Shown: positions 1 to 7,258 of the stretch, piece after piece
Layout: each line of letters begins with the position of its first letter
Numbering within the stretch: position 1 is the first letter of the stretch
NCBI GenBank assembly: GCA_964451885.1
Contig: CAYVJW010000009.1
Location: 1 to 25,500, forward strand
Direction: 5' to 3'
Origin: CAYVJW01 sp964451885
Lineage (GTDB): Bacteria; Patescibacteriota; Gracilibacteria; UBA4473
Length of the DNA: 25,500 nucleotides
Notes under the pieces: generated by a model
Databases searched by the model: none
Told to the model about the DNA's origin: nothing
What the model saw: only the letters and a program-made list of their open reading frames with translations
Program-made: the position numbers and the translations under genes

Positions 1-150
1 TTAAGTTTTATGTCAATCTGAAATTCTCTAGCGCTGTAAAAAAGGAATTACCCAAAAAAATATCAATGGGAACGATTTGCATTTCTGACGAATAGAAGTA
101 CATATATGCTGCGTTCTTTTACAATTTTTTCTGTCCAATTCCCATAACAA

Positions 151-157
151 AAGGAGG
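151..157 (+). promoter_or_regulatory. Strong Shine-Dalgarno sequence
   Basis: AAGGAGG lies 10 bases before the ATG at 168 and decides that start. It is notable because most genes in this window have no SD. Upstream (1-150) I see no gene and no convincing promoter; TTTACA at 118-123 has no good -10 partner at normal distance. Confidence 0.8.
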
Positions 158-167
158 CGAGTGTCCA

Positions 168-692
168 ATGAAATGGCTACTTTCTCAGGTCACATCGATC
201 ATGGTCTTTGCTTTAATATGTGTACAGATCAGCTGGGCATCAACGGAAGTATTTTATGAGGGCTGGCCTTATGTGGTAAAAAAAAACGATGATGGAATTT
301 GCAGGTTGGATATTTTTCCCAAGGTTCGGCCTGTGGTGGTGCTTGGTTTGTTTTCAGAAAGGTATCGACATGAGATTCATACTAGCAAAATTATCGGAAA
401 AATTCCCGATGGAGAGAGTCTCATGCTTACCTTTTATAAAAAGACAGGGGAACCTACGCAGATGATGATCCCTTTTGTTCCAGAGAGAGCAGGAGAATCT
501 CGGTATTTTTTTAAACGGTATCTGAGCTCTTCTCCAAATCAGCTTCTGCTAACGAAGGTTCAAAATGCCTACCAAATGGGTATTGGTCTTCGTACGGAAC
601 GAGGGTGGTGGCATTTCTTGATGCCTCTTACGGGAAGTGCCAAGGCTATTGAGATGTTAGAAGGATGTCAAAACTTGGGAGTGAATCCCTAA
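168..692 (+). CDS. Hypothetical secreted protein
   Basis: This gene encodes 174 aa. Residues 1-24 look like a Sec signal peptide (hydrophobic core followed by WAS-T, a plausible cleavage site). The mature part is soluble-looking, with a Cys near residue 45 and another near 166 that could form a disulfide. The C-terminal pattern GSAKAIEMLEGC vaguely recalls the end of some small proteobacterial periplasmic proteins (IalB-like), but the similarity is too weak to name a family. The start is fixed by a strong SD. The gene stands alone: murJ begins 135 bases downstream behind its own repeat/promoter region. Function unknown. Together with the genes at 5757 and 6031 it belongs to the small set here that uses SD-led translation. 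Confidence 0.75.
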   Translation: MKWLLSQVTSIMVFALICVQISWASTEVFYEGWPYVVKKNDDGICRLDIFPKVRPVVVLGLFSERYRHEIHTSKIIGKIPDGESLMLTFYKKTGEPTQMMIPFVPERAGESRYFFKRYLSSSPNQLLLTKVQNAYQMGIGLRTERGWWHFLMPLTGSAKAIEMLEGCQNLGVNP

Positions 693-790
693 ACTTTTCG
701 CGACTGTAACCGATGAAGGTGTATTGTCGTGAGGTTGGAGATGTTTTAAGGGGAGAGGATCACTATGACGATTCTCTTCTCTTTTTTAAT

Positions 791-825
791 CTTGCCTCTT
801 GTATCTTGAATCTTGTATCTTGTTT
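791..825 (+). repeat. Period-7 tandem repeat (CTTGNNN x5) before murJ
   Basis: Five consecutive heptamers of the form CTTGNNN (CCT, TAT, AAT, TAT, TTT in the variable positions) run up to the murJ start. The array supplies the -35-like TTGCCT and the -10-like TATCTT described in the next entry. Confidence 0.85.
792..821 (+). promoter_or_regulatory. Putative leaderless promoter of murJ
   Basis: TTGCCT (792-797), 18-base spacer, TATCTT (816-821), then 6 bases to the GTG at 828. The boxes are imperfect, but the spacing matches the other leaderless-type promoters of the window. No SD is present. Confidence 0.4.
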
Positions 826-827
826 TC

Positions 828-2126
828 GTGAAAACAATCCTCTTCCGCGGTGGCGTCTTACTTGGGATATCAGCCATAGTCTCCAAGCTCTTTGCTCTCT
901 GGCGGGACAGGCTTTTTATTGAATTATTTGGGGAAGGGGAAAAAGTAGACCTTATTTTTGCGGCGTTTCGGATTCCGGATTTTTTCTTTTATTTGTTGGT
1001 GGGAGCTACGGTTTCTACTCTTTTTATTCCTCGAGTGGCGGAGTTGAAAGATGATTCGATTCAGTTTTTCTCGAGCTTTCTTTGGGGGGTTGCGGTTCTT
1101 TTTGGGATTTTGTGTGGGATGGGGGTATTGGGGGCGGAGTTTTTGATTCCTCTTTTTGCTGGCGGATTTTCGGAGGCTTTGCGTTCAGAGATGTTGCTGC
1201 TTACCCGAATGCTCTTTGGTTCAGTTTTTTTATTGTCTTTATCCTCTGTTTTTTCAGCTTTTTTGCAGTATCATCATCGTTTTTTTTCAATTGCTTTAGC
1301 GCCGGTCTTTTATACTGGGGGCATGTGTCTGGGGCTTTTCTTTTTGCGTGCTGATTTTGGTATTTTTACGGTTGGATTGGCGGCTGTTTTTGGTGCTTTT
1401 TTGCATCTTTTGATAACGGTGGGGAACTTTTTTCGGACCGGGGGACAGATCGGGTTTTTCTGGAAAAAACCGGTTCACGCCTGGAAAAATTTTCAAGGAG
1501 ATTTTTTACGGCGGGTTCTTAATAATACTGCTTTTCAGATTAATCAGACTTTGGACATAGTTATTGCGAGTTTTCTTTTGGCGGGGTCGGTGGCGGCTTT
1601 TTCTTTGGGGAGCAATCTGGGGCATTTTTTACTTTCTATAGTTGGGTTTTCTGCGGCCAATTCGGCGTTTCCGCGTTTGGTGAAGGCAAAAAATGATTTT
1701 TTGGCGCAGAAGAAAATTCTTTGGGAAAGTGGGAAATGGATTTTGTTTTTTTGTGTGCCGGCGGCGGTGATTTGTGCTGTTTTTTCCCAGGAGGTTCTGC
1801 AGCTTGTTTTTAACCTGGAAGGGGTAATTCTGGAAAAAACAAGGATGGTTTTTTTCTGGACGGTCATATCTTTACCGGCTGCTTGCGTGATTCCTCTTCT
1901 TGCGCGTTTCTTTTTAGCCAACGATGATACGGTGACTCCTCTTTGGATTAATTCTTTTTCCCTTGCTTGTGCTACGGTCTTGGCAGTGGTTTTGAGTTTA
2001 TGGATTTTGCCTCCTGAGACGGCTGTTTTGGGGTTGGCGTTTGGAAATTTTACGGCGAATTTTTTGTCTGCGATATTGTTTGCAGTGGTGTTGGGAAAGA
2101 GACTAAAAACTGTAAATTTGAAATAA
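828..2126 (+). CDS. murJ: Lipid II flippase MurJ (MviN), 12-TM short form
   Basis: MurJ moves lipid II across the cytoplasmic membrane for peptidoglycan synthesis (MOP superfamily). The N-terminus shows the family pattern: a first helix with SK...WRD, then KVDLIFAAFRIPDFFF..LLVGATVSTLFIP. About 12 hydrophobic segments can be counted and the protein ends right after the twelfth (432 aa), whereas E. coli MurJ has 14 segments and about 510 aa. By alignment from memory, Arg24 and Asp39 equivalents are kept, Arg18 is Lys, and the Arg52 and Arg270 positions are not arginine. I chose GTG at 828 because a -10-like box sits 6 bases upstream and there is no SD; a TTG at 813 in the same frame is possible but lies inside the heptamer repeat. 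The next gene follows after 26 bases and may be cotranscribed. Confidence 0.9.
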   Translation: MKTILFRGGVLLGISAIVSKLFALWRDRLFIELFGEGEKVDLIFAAFRIPDFFFYLLVGATVSTLFIPRVAELKDDSIQFFSSFLWGVAVLFGILCGMGVLGAEFLIPLFAGGFSEALRSEMLLLTRMLFGSVFLLSLSSVFSAFLQYHHRFFSIALAPVFYTGGMCLGLFFLRADFGIFTVGLAAVFGAFLHLLITVGNFFRTGGQIGFFWKKPVHAWKNFQGDFLRRVLNNTAFQINQTLDIVIASFLLAGSVAAFSLGSNLGHFLLSIVGFSAANSAFPRLVKAKNDFLAQKKILWESGKWILFFCVPAAVICAVFSQEVLQLVFNLEGVILEKTRMVFFWTVISLPAACVIPLLARFFLANDDTVTPLWINSFSLACATVLAVVLSLWILPPETAVLGLAFGNFTANFLSAILFAVVLGKRLKTVNLK

Positions 2127-2152
2127 ACTGGGTTTTAAGGGAAAATATAAGT

Positions 2153-3307
2153 ATGAAGAATCTTCTCTTTCTCTTGTACATCTTCTGTTTCTTCTTCGGA
2201 AATGCTGTAGCTGTAGAAAAAGAACCTCTCCGAGCGGAGGATTCTATAGTGGTAGAGGCAGGGAAAGTAGTGGGGACTGGAATCCTTTCTGATGTGGATG
2301 GGACTATTTTTCTGGAGTTTTTACGGGATCTTCGGGTGGTTACTGCCAGTGGTAAATATGGTTCACAGGGGGGACTGCTTCCCAGTTTTGAGGGTGAGAT
2401 TCTTCCTCCCGAGATAATAGAACCTCTCTTGGAGCCTCCTCGTGCGCGTATGCGTGAAATTTTGACTTTTGAACTTTTAACGGATTCCGGGGAGGATGTT
2501 GCTTTTTTGGAACGTTTTACTGTCATGAAGACAAAACACCGGATCAAAGAACTGATAGAAAACCCCAACCAGGCTGTATACCGGGCAGGAGCGACTTTGC
2601 TTACCAAAATTGATGAGGTGGACGAGATAGGAAAGCCGGCTCTTTGGGAATTTCAGAATGATGAAAATGAGTGGAGACGCCTTGGGGGAAAACTGGAGGA
2701 TTCTGAGGAAGATAATATACAAATATTTTCCAGTTTAATTTCGAGGAGCGGAATTTATGCGGTTTTTGATGAAAATCCTCTTCCGTCTTTTGAACCTGCT
2801 TTTCCTGTGGATCAAATCGAAATGGTAGAAATGTCTCCGTTTCCGAGTGTTGAAGTGTCTCCGGAAAATGCTGATTTGTCGGATATGGAAGACTTGGGGG
2901 AATTGGAGGCTTCTCCTGCTTTACCGTTAGGGGTAGAAGGAGAGAGTACGCTGGTAGTACCCGGGATAGCTGTTCCGGAACTTTCTGGTTTGCCAATTCG
3001 GGGAGGGGTAGAAGTTTCTCCGGTTCTTGAAGAATCGGAAGAGCTCGTCCTCGACTCTGAGGGAAGAGATTCGCTCGGACTCGAACGAGTGGGGGCTGTT
3101 CCGACTGAAGGGAGGGTTTCGGTTATTTCTCCGGAAGTAGGAGGAGCAGAACGAGAGAGGGAAATCGCGGAAATTGCGGCAGAAGTTCCGGAAGGATCTA
3201 CTCTTCCAACTACCGGAAAAAAAGAACCATATAAGTTTCCGTGGGGGATTATTTTGGCGATTGGGGTTTTGGTGGGGTGTGGGTATTTGGCGATTAAAAA
3301 GGCGTAG
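2153..3307 (+). CDS. Surface protein with LPTTG sortase sorting signal
   Basis: This 384-aa protein has a Sec signal peptide (1-20, ending NAVAVEKE), a globular acidic part to about residue 205, a Pro/Val/Glu/Ser-rich low-complexity stalk (about 210-350), and a textbook cell-wall sorting signal: LPTTG at 351-355, a hydrophobic segment at about 366-381 and a terminal IKKA. Sortases cut LPXTG between T and G and join the protein to peptidoglycan precursor. No sortase is encoded in this window. The gene follows murJ by 26 bases with a weak AAGGGA SD, so it is probably in the murJ operon. Its last 14 bases overlap the end of serS on the other strand. The globular domain is unrecognised; the repeated VSP..EE.. 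stalk fits a wall-spanning spacer. Confidence 0.8.
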   Translation: MKNLLFLLYIFCFFFGNAVAVEKEPLRAEDSIVVEAGKVVGTGILSDVDGTIFLEFLRDLRVVTASGKYGSQGGLLPSFEGEILPPEIIEPLLEPPRARMREILTFELLTDSGEDVAFLERFTVMKTKHRIKELIENPNQAVYRAGATLLTKIDEVDEIGKPALWEFQNDENEWRRLGGKLEDSEEDNIQIFSSLISRSGIYAVFDENPLPSFEPAFPVDQIEMVEMSPFPSVEVSPENADLSDMEDLGELEASPALPLGVEGESTLVVPGIAVPELSGLPIRGGVEVSPVLEESEELVLDSEGRDSLGLERVGAVPTEGRVSVISPEVGGAEREREIAEIAAEVPEGSTLPTTGKKEPYKFPWGIILAIGVLVGCGYLAIKKA

Positions 3308-4568
3308 GGGTTTTTGTTATTTTCCCAAACCCGCAAAACGGCACCAACACTTCCGGCACATCCACCGATCCATCCTCATTCTGAAAATTTTCCAAGATCG
3401 CAATCAGTGGACGGCTGGAGACGGCTGTTCCGTTCAGGGCGTGGGCGTATACGAGTTCTCCGTTTTTTTTGCGGATTCGGGTGTTTAATCTTCTTGTCTG
3501 GAAATCTGTGCAGATTGAGGTGGAAGTCATTTCGCGGTATTTGTCTTGTCCGGGGAGCCAGGCTTCGAGATCGTATTTTTTTGTAGCTGAGTTTCCCAGG
3601 TCGCCGCAACAGACGTCAACTAATTGATAGGGGATTTTTAGCGCTTGAAGAAGATCTTCTTCAACTTTTCGGATTTTTTCGTGCATTTTTGCCGAGTCTT
3701 CCGGCAAGCAAAAAATAACCATTTCTATTTTTTCAAATTGGTGGACCCGAAGGATTCCTTTCATATCTTTTCCGTAACTTCCGGCTTCGCGGCGGAAACA
3801 GGGAGAATAGGCACAAAACTTTTTTGGCATGTCTTTTTCTTCCAAAATCTCTCCCGCATAAAAACTGGTCATGGGAACTTCGCTCGTTCCGATCAAATAT
3901 AAATCATCCTCTCCGGGATTTATGACATAATTTTCTTCTCTATCCAGATATCCGGTCCCGTAGATTGCTTCTTTTCTGGTCAAAAAAGGAGGGATTGTAG
4001 GGGAAAACCCTTTTTTACTCACTTCCAAAAATGCCCAGTTCATTAATGCCATTTGGAGCAGGGCCAGTTCATTTCGCAAGAAAAAAAACCGGGATCCTGA
4101 AATCTTAGCCGATCGTTCCAAGTCAAGCAGGTCTAAATCTTCTGCTATTTCCCAGTGTTCTTTCGGCTTGAAGTCGAATTTTCTGATTTCCCCCCATTTT
4201 TCAAGGACTATGTTTTCTGTATCATCTTTCCCATCTGGGGCTTTTGGGTGAGGGGGATTGGGGAGGGATTCCAGGATTTCTTTGACTTGGTGTTCGGCGG
4301 TTTCCAGTTCTGTTTCCAGTACTTTTTTTTCTTCAGCAATTACTTTCATTTCCGAGAGAACTTTTTCTTTTTTGGTACCGGAAAGTTTGGGGATTTCTTT
4401 TGAAACCTGATTTTGTTGCTGTTTAAGGCTCTCGGTTTTTTGAAGCAGTTTTCGTTTGGAAGTATCGGCTGTCAAGAGTGCGTCAATCTGTGAGGGATAG
4501 ATGCCTTTTCGGGCTAAGGATTTTTTGAAATCATCGGGATTTTGGCGGATGGCTTTTAGGTCAAGCAT
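3294..4568 (-). CDS. serS: Seryl-tRNA synthetase
   Basis: SerRS charges tRNA-Ser with serine in the cytoplasm. The 424-aa length is normal for the bacterial enzyme. Visible parts: N-terminal antiparallel coiled coil (about 30-100) that grips the tRNA long arm; the TSE serine-binding loop (228-230); class II motif 2 with FRREAGS and the following HQFEK (258-280); the EMTSTSICTDFQTRR segment (346-360); and motif 3 around LNGTAVSSRPLIAILE (378-392), with the expected Arg. It ends in KTPTPF, overlapping the LPTTG-protein gene convergently by 14 bases. The ATG start has no SD; the upstream region carries heptamer repeats. Confidence 0.97.
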   Translation of the reverse strand: MLDLKAIRQNPDDFKKSLARKGIYPSQIDALLTADTSKRKLLQKTESLKQQQNQVSKEIPKLSGTKKEKVLSEMKVIAEEKKVLETELETAEHQVKEILESLPNPPHPKAPDGKDDTENIVLEKWGEIRKFDFKPKEHWEIAEDLDLLDLERSAKISGSRFFFLRNELALLQMALMNWAFLEVSKKGFSPTIPPFLTRKEAIYGTGYLDREENYVINPGEDDLYLIGTSEVPMTSFYAGEILEEKDMPKKFCAYSPCFRREAGSYGKDMKGILRVHQFEKIEMVIFCLPEDSAKMHEKIRKVEEDLLQALKIPYQLVDVCCGDLGNSATKKYDLEAWLPGQDKYREMTSTSICTDFQTRRLNTRIRKKNGELVYAHALNGTAVSSRPLIAILENFQNEDGSVDVPEVLVPFCGFGKITKTPTPF

Positions 4569-4573
4569 GGAGA

Positions 4574-4630
4574 AAAGAGTTAAAAGTTAAAAGTTTATAA
4601 AGTTCACAAACTTAATAAACTTTCAACTTG
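4574..4630. repeat. Period-7 then period-9 repeat upstream of serS
   Basis: AAAGAGT, TAAAAGT, TAAAAGT at 4574-4594 have a 7-base period; the stretch continues as related nonamers (GTTTATAAA, GTTCACAAA, CTTAATAAA) and CTTTCAA. It occupies the serS 5' region on the minus strand. I cannot pick a convincing promoter inside it. Confidence 0.6.
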
Positions 4631-4682
4631 TTTAATTATTCTTTTTTAGGAAATTTGTGCAATTATTTTTATCTATACTGTT

Positions 4683-4931
4683 TTAACGCCTTCGTAACGT
4701 TTCCTCAATTTTCTCTTCTTCTGTCATTGGTATTATTTCAGAAGGTTGGTCTGATCCCGGGTACAAAGGTTTTCCGGAATGAGGATTGAGGCCTTTCTGA
4801 CGATAAGCAGCATCACATATGCTTAGTGCATCCACAGCACTTTCTACATTTCTCAATACTTTATCAAAATCAACGATACTAGTATCGGCACTTTCTCTTT
4901 CATTACCTTCAGGATTTTGAGTTTCAGACAT
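4683..4931 (-). CDS. Small acidic hypothetical protein
   Basis: An 82-aa, highly charged protein without membrane segment or signal peptide. The middle (about 22-48) could form one amphipathic helix (VDFDKVLRNVESAVDALSICDAAYRQKG), followed by a Pro/Gly-rich linker and a charged tail EEEKIEETLRRR. I do not recognise the family. It is encoded upstream of serS on the same strand with a gap of about 114 bases containing heptamer repeats, so cotranscription is possible but not shown. No SD is visible. Coding status rests on an intact reading frame and a plausible composition only. Confidence 0.55.
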   Translation of the reverse strand: MSETQNPEGNERESADTSIVDFDKVLRNVESAVDALSICDAAYRQKGLNPHSGKPLYPGSDQPSEIIPMTEEEKIEETLRRR

Positions 4932-5024
4932 TTTTAAATTGTTTAAAAAATATTATAGTGGTTGGTTTATAAACATAATTTTTATGGGATGCAAATTTTT
5001 TTTAATCTAACAACATCTAAAGTT

Positions 5025-5052
5025 CAGGCCCCGAAATTCACTTCGGGGCCTG
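5025..5052 (-). terminator. Strong hairpin directly after the stop of the membrane protein gene
   Basis: An 11-bp perfect stem (CAGGCCCCGAA / TTCGGGGCCTG) with a 6-base loop begins at the base after the stop codon of the minus-strand gene. It is GC-rich as in intrinsic terminators. The U-run is not immediate; a T/A-rich stretch follows only about 20 bases further, so it may act as a 3' stabiliser instead. Confidence 0.6.
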
Positions 5053-5757
5053 TTAAGGTTCTTGGACGGTTCTTCCTTTCTTAAGTCGTTTAGACTGCCA
5101 GCGCTCATACTTGACTACCTGGTATTTTCCCCAGCGAATAGGGCCGGAGAGCGTTCTTACCAGTTTCCTATGTTTCTTTAGACCTTTCCCGAGGATAGTT
5201 TCTCCGCCAATTCCGATTACTTTTCCTTCGATCCCAAGCATCCTCATGAGCCACTTTGGAGGTTTGGGAAATTTGGGGAAAGGAAAGACGAGAAGCAACA
5301 TGCCGGCGCCGATTCCGGAGAACAAGAAGGCAATGACCATTGCCCATTTCAGGGATGGGGGGGTTTTCTTCCATCGGACGATAAGGATTCTTATTTTTCT
5401 TCTTAGTCCGTGTTTTTTGTCAATGAGCCAGCGTCTGAGCGATGGAATTAGGAATGGGAGGGCAAAGATAAGGATGGAGATTATGACTTTTCCTATTGTT
5501 CTTTTCAGAAAAAGTAGTCCAAACCAGTGCCATTTTCTACGGGTGAATATTTCCCAGATCCATAATGTCGCTAGGATCAATCCTTTCCAAAGTGCTTTCA
5601 CCAAAGCTTTCAGAAGATCAAAGATGATGACGAATATGTTGAACATGTCGATTCCGTACGTGTGCATCAGAATTCCTATCAGGTAAAAGAGGAATACAAG
5701 ATGCACGATGACTGTCCATTTGAGCATACTGGGATTGGTCCAAAACGTTTTTTTCAA
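5053..5757 (-). CDS. Basic multi-pass membrane protein, unknown function
   Basis: I place the start at the TTG at 5757 (234 aa) because AGGAGG (5767-5772) lies 9 bases upstream; an ATG at 5790 in the same frame would put this SD inside the gene. Hydrophobic segments: about residues 13-35 (WTVIVHLVFLFYLIGIL), 39-76 (one or two), 90-106 (VIISILIFALPFLIP) and 137-158 (WAMVIAFLFSGIGAGMLLLVFPF). The loops and the C-terminal 75 residues are very rich in Lys and Arg, so this tail probably sits in the cytoplasm and could touch nucleic acid or phospholipid. I recognise no family. A strong hairpin ends the gene. It is divergent from the channel-like gene at 6031, and both use SD sequences, unlike most of the window. 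Confidence 0.7.
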   Translation of the reverse strand: MKKTFWTNPSMLKWTVIVHLVFLFYLIGILMHTYGIDMFNIFVIIFDLLKALVKALWKGLILATLWIWEIFTRRKWHWFGLLFLKRTIGKVIISILIFALPFLIPSLRRWLIDKKHGLRRKIRILIVRWKKTPPSLKWAMVIAFLFSGIGAGMLLLVFPFPKFPKPPKWLMRMLGIEGKVIGIGGETILGKGLKKHRKLVRTLSGPIRWGKYQVVKYERWQSKRLKKGRTVQEP

Positions 5758-5766
5758 TTTTTTATT

Positions 5767-5773
5767 CCTCCTT
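5767..5773 (-). promoter_or_regulatory. Shine-Dalgarno that decides the TTG start at 5757
   Basis: On the minus strand the sequence reads AAGGAGG, followed by AATAAAAAA and TTG AAA AAA. The 9-base spacing is ideal. Confidence 0.75.
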
Positions 5774-6016
5774 TCTGTGTGAACCGTCATGGCAAAGAAC
5801 GTGTGCGGACGGGTTGGGTAATTTTTGGATTACAACTTGTCCAGCTTGATACTAATACGAAAAAATAAAGAAAAGTCAATGGTGAAAAATAGTAATTTGA
5901 CTAATTATAAAAATTACATTAAACATAAAATACTTTGAAGTAGAAATATTTTTTATCTTCAAAATCGTTCTTTGATATTTCGGTTTCACGATATTTTTTT
6001 CAAATACACTCTTCAA

Positions 6017-6023
6017 AAGGGAG
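6017..6023 (+). promoter_or_regulatory. Shine-Dalgarno of the channel-like gene
   Basis: AAGGGAG lies 7 bases before the ATG at 6031. The preceding 240 bases (5791-6016) are AT-rich and hold no gene; several TTGATA/TATTTT-like words occur but none at a convincing spacing. Confidence 0.65.
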
Positions 6024-6030
6024 ATGGACA

Positions 6031-7179
6031 ATGAAGAATAGCACAAAATTTCTGGTGATACTCTTTCTTTTTTGTTGGGGAGGGTATCCTCTGGTTTCAG
6101 AGGGGAGGACAGAAACTTCCCTCCAAATGAGAGAAGAGAGTTTGTTGCAGGATCGAGGGTTTCGAAGCCTTCGGTTTTCCGGCGGGATTGCAGAAATGAT
6201 GAGTTCTCTGCCAAAGGAAAAGGAATTGGTAGTGGCGGTGAGTAGGATCTTTCCTTGTGCTTTTTTTACGGAGGATGGCGAAGTCAGGGGATTTTCCGCT
6301 GAGCTTTGGCAGGAAGTTGCCAGAGAAGGCGGGTGGAAATACCGGTTTGAGCATGTTCCTTTTGCTAAAAAGTTGGAAATGGTTCGCAGTGGTGCGGCTG
6401 ATGCTGCCATTGGTTGTATCAGTACAACTTCGGAGCGGGAAGCTTTCCTTGATTTTGCAGGATCTACCATGAATTCCGGCTTGGTGACGCTTTCGCTTAA
6501 AGCTGATGCACTGTTGGATATCATCACTCCCAGGATTTGGAAATCGAGCATTCGGTTTTTGATTTTCAGTCTGGCATCAGCGTTTGTCTTGTGGTTGCTG
6601 GAAAGAAGGAACCCGAAATCTCCAATTAAAAAGTTTGGGGATGCTTCCACTTTGATAAGCTGCTCTTTCATTCTCAGAGGCCATCCACAGCTTTTCCCGG
6701 TGACTACACCGGGGAATTTGTTCCTTAATGCAGTCTCAGCGGCGGGGGTTGCTTTTTTCCTAACGATTTGTATTTTTCAAATTGGCCCCAGCCTTGTGAA
6801 TGAGAAGCCGCGGGTAGACATAGAATCCAGCTTTGAGCTGGTGGAACACAGGGTGGCAACAAAGATTGGAACCGTCAGCCATGATTTTCTACTGGAGGTT
6901 GGGGTTGCTCCAGTATTGGTTTCGAACATCGAAGAGGCCTATGAGCTCCTCCAGAAAAAGAAAGTAGACCTGGTGATTTTCGATAAGCCAGTGATACACC
7001 AATACGCCAGAAAAAATACGGATGTTATGATCGTGGGACCGACTTTCATGCCGCATGACTATGCTTTCGCCTTTCCTCAGGGTAGTCCTCTGAAAGAAAA
7101 GGTGAATCAAGTTTTGCTCCAACTTAAGGAAAACGGTGAATTCGGCCGGATTTATCGGAAATGGTTTTCAAAAATCTGA
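6031..7179 (+). CDS. Ionotropic-glutamate-receptor-like channel (GluR0 type) with degenerate pore filter
   Basis: The 382-aa protein has the order of prokaryotic glutamate-receptor channels: signal peptide (1-25); ligand-binding lobe S1 (about 65-158, with ISTTSEREAFLDFAGSTMNSGL, where Arg136 sits at the ligand-carboxylate position); membrane helix M1 (172-191); a pore-loop region (205-228); M2 (229-253); and lobe S2 (268-345, with KIGTVSHDF and VDLVIFDKPVIHQYA, Asp318 at the ligand-amino position), closing with an SBP-like helix ending RIYRKWF. In GluR0 the pore loop carries TVGYG before a D.xP..TPxG stretch; here the aligned text is ILRGHPQLFPVTTPG, so the K+ filter is absent. A plain ABC-type solute-binding protein is unlikely because two membrane segments interrupt the lobes at the receptor position. 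Solitary gene, closed by a terminator. Confidence 0.75.
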   Translation: MKNSTKFLVILFLFCWGGYPLVSEGRTETSLQMREESLLQDRGFRSLRFSGGIAEMMSSLPKEKELVVAVSRIFPCAFFTEDGEVRGFSAELWQEVAREGGWKYRFEHVPFAKKLEMVRSGAADAAIGCISTTSEREAFLDFAGSTMNSGLVTLSLKADALLDIITPRIWKSSIRFLIFSLASAFVLWLLERRNPKSPIKKFGDASTLISCSFILRGHPQLFPVTTPGNLFLNAVSAAGVAFFLTICIFQIGPSLVNEKPRVDIESSFELVEHRVATKIGTVSHDFLLEVGVAPVLVSNIEEAYELLQKKKVDLVIFDKPVIHQYARKNTDVMIVGPTFMPHDYAFAFPQGSPLKEKVNQVLLQLKENGEFGRIYRKWFSKI

Positions 7180-7210
7180 AGTGAGATCGGTTGTGTTGGC
7201 ACATTGTAAT

Positions 7211-7243
7211 CTCTTCGCCCAGTGTTTGGGCGAAGGGATTTTT
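7211..7243 (+). terminator. Intrinsic terminator of the channel-like gene
   Basis: CTCTTCGCCC and GGGCGAAGGG pair (8 perfect bp plus a wobble and a closing pair) around a 7-base loop, followed by ATTTTTATTAT. It ends about 60 bases after the stop codon and 16 bases before the end of convergent secA. Confidence 0.85.
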
Positions 7244-7258
7244 ATTATCATTTTTAAT

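Noticed and set aside
713..922. 69-aa plus-strand frame overlapping the murJ start
   Set aside because: It runs out of frame into murJ and has no recognisable composition; murJ is certain.
5758..5790. ATG at 5790 as start of the basic membrane protein
   Set aside because: A perfect SD would then lie inside the gene, 9 bases before a TTG; the TTG at 5757 is the better start.
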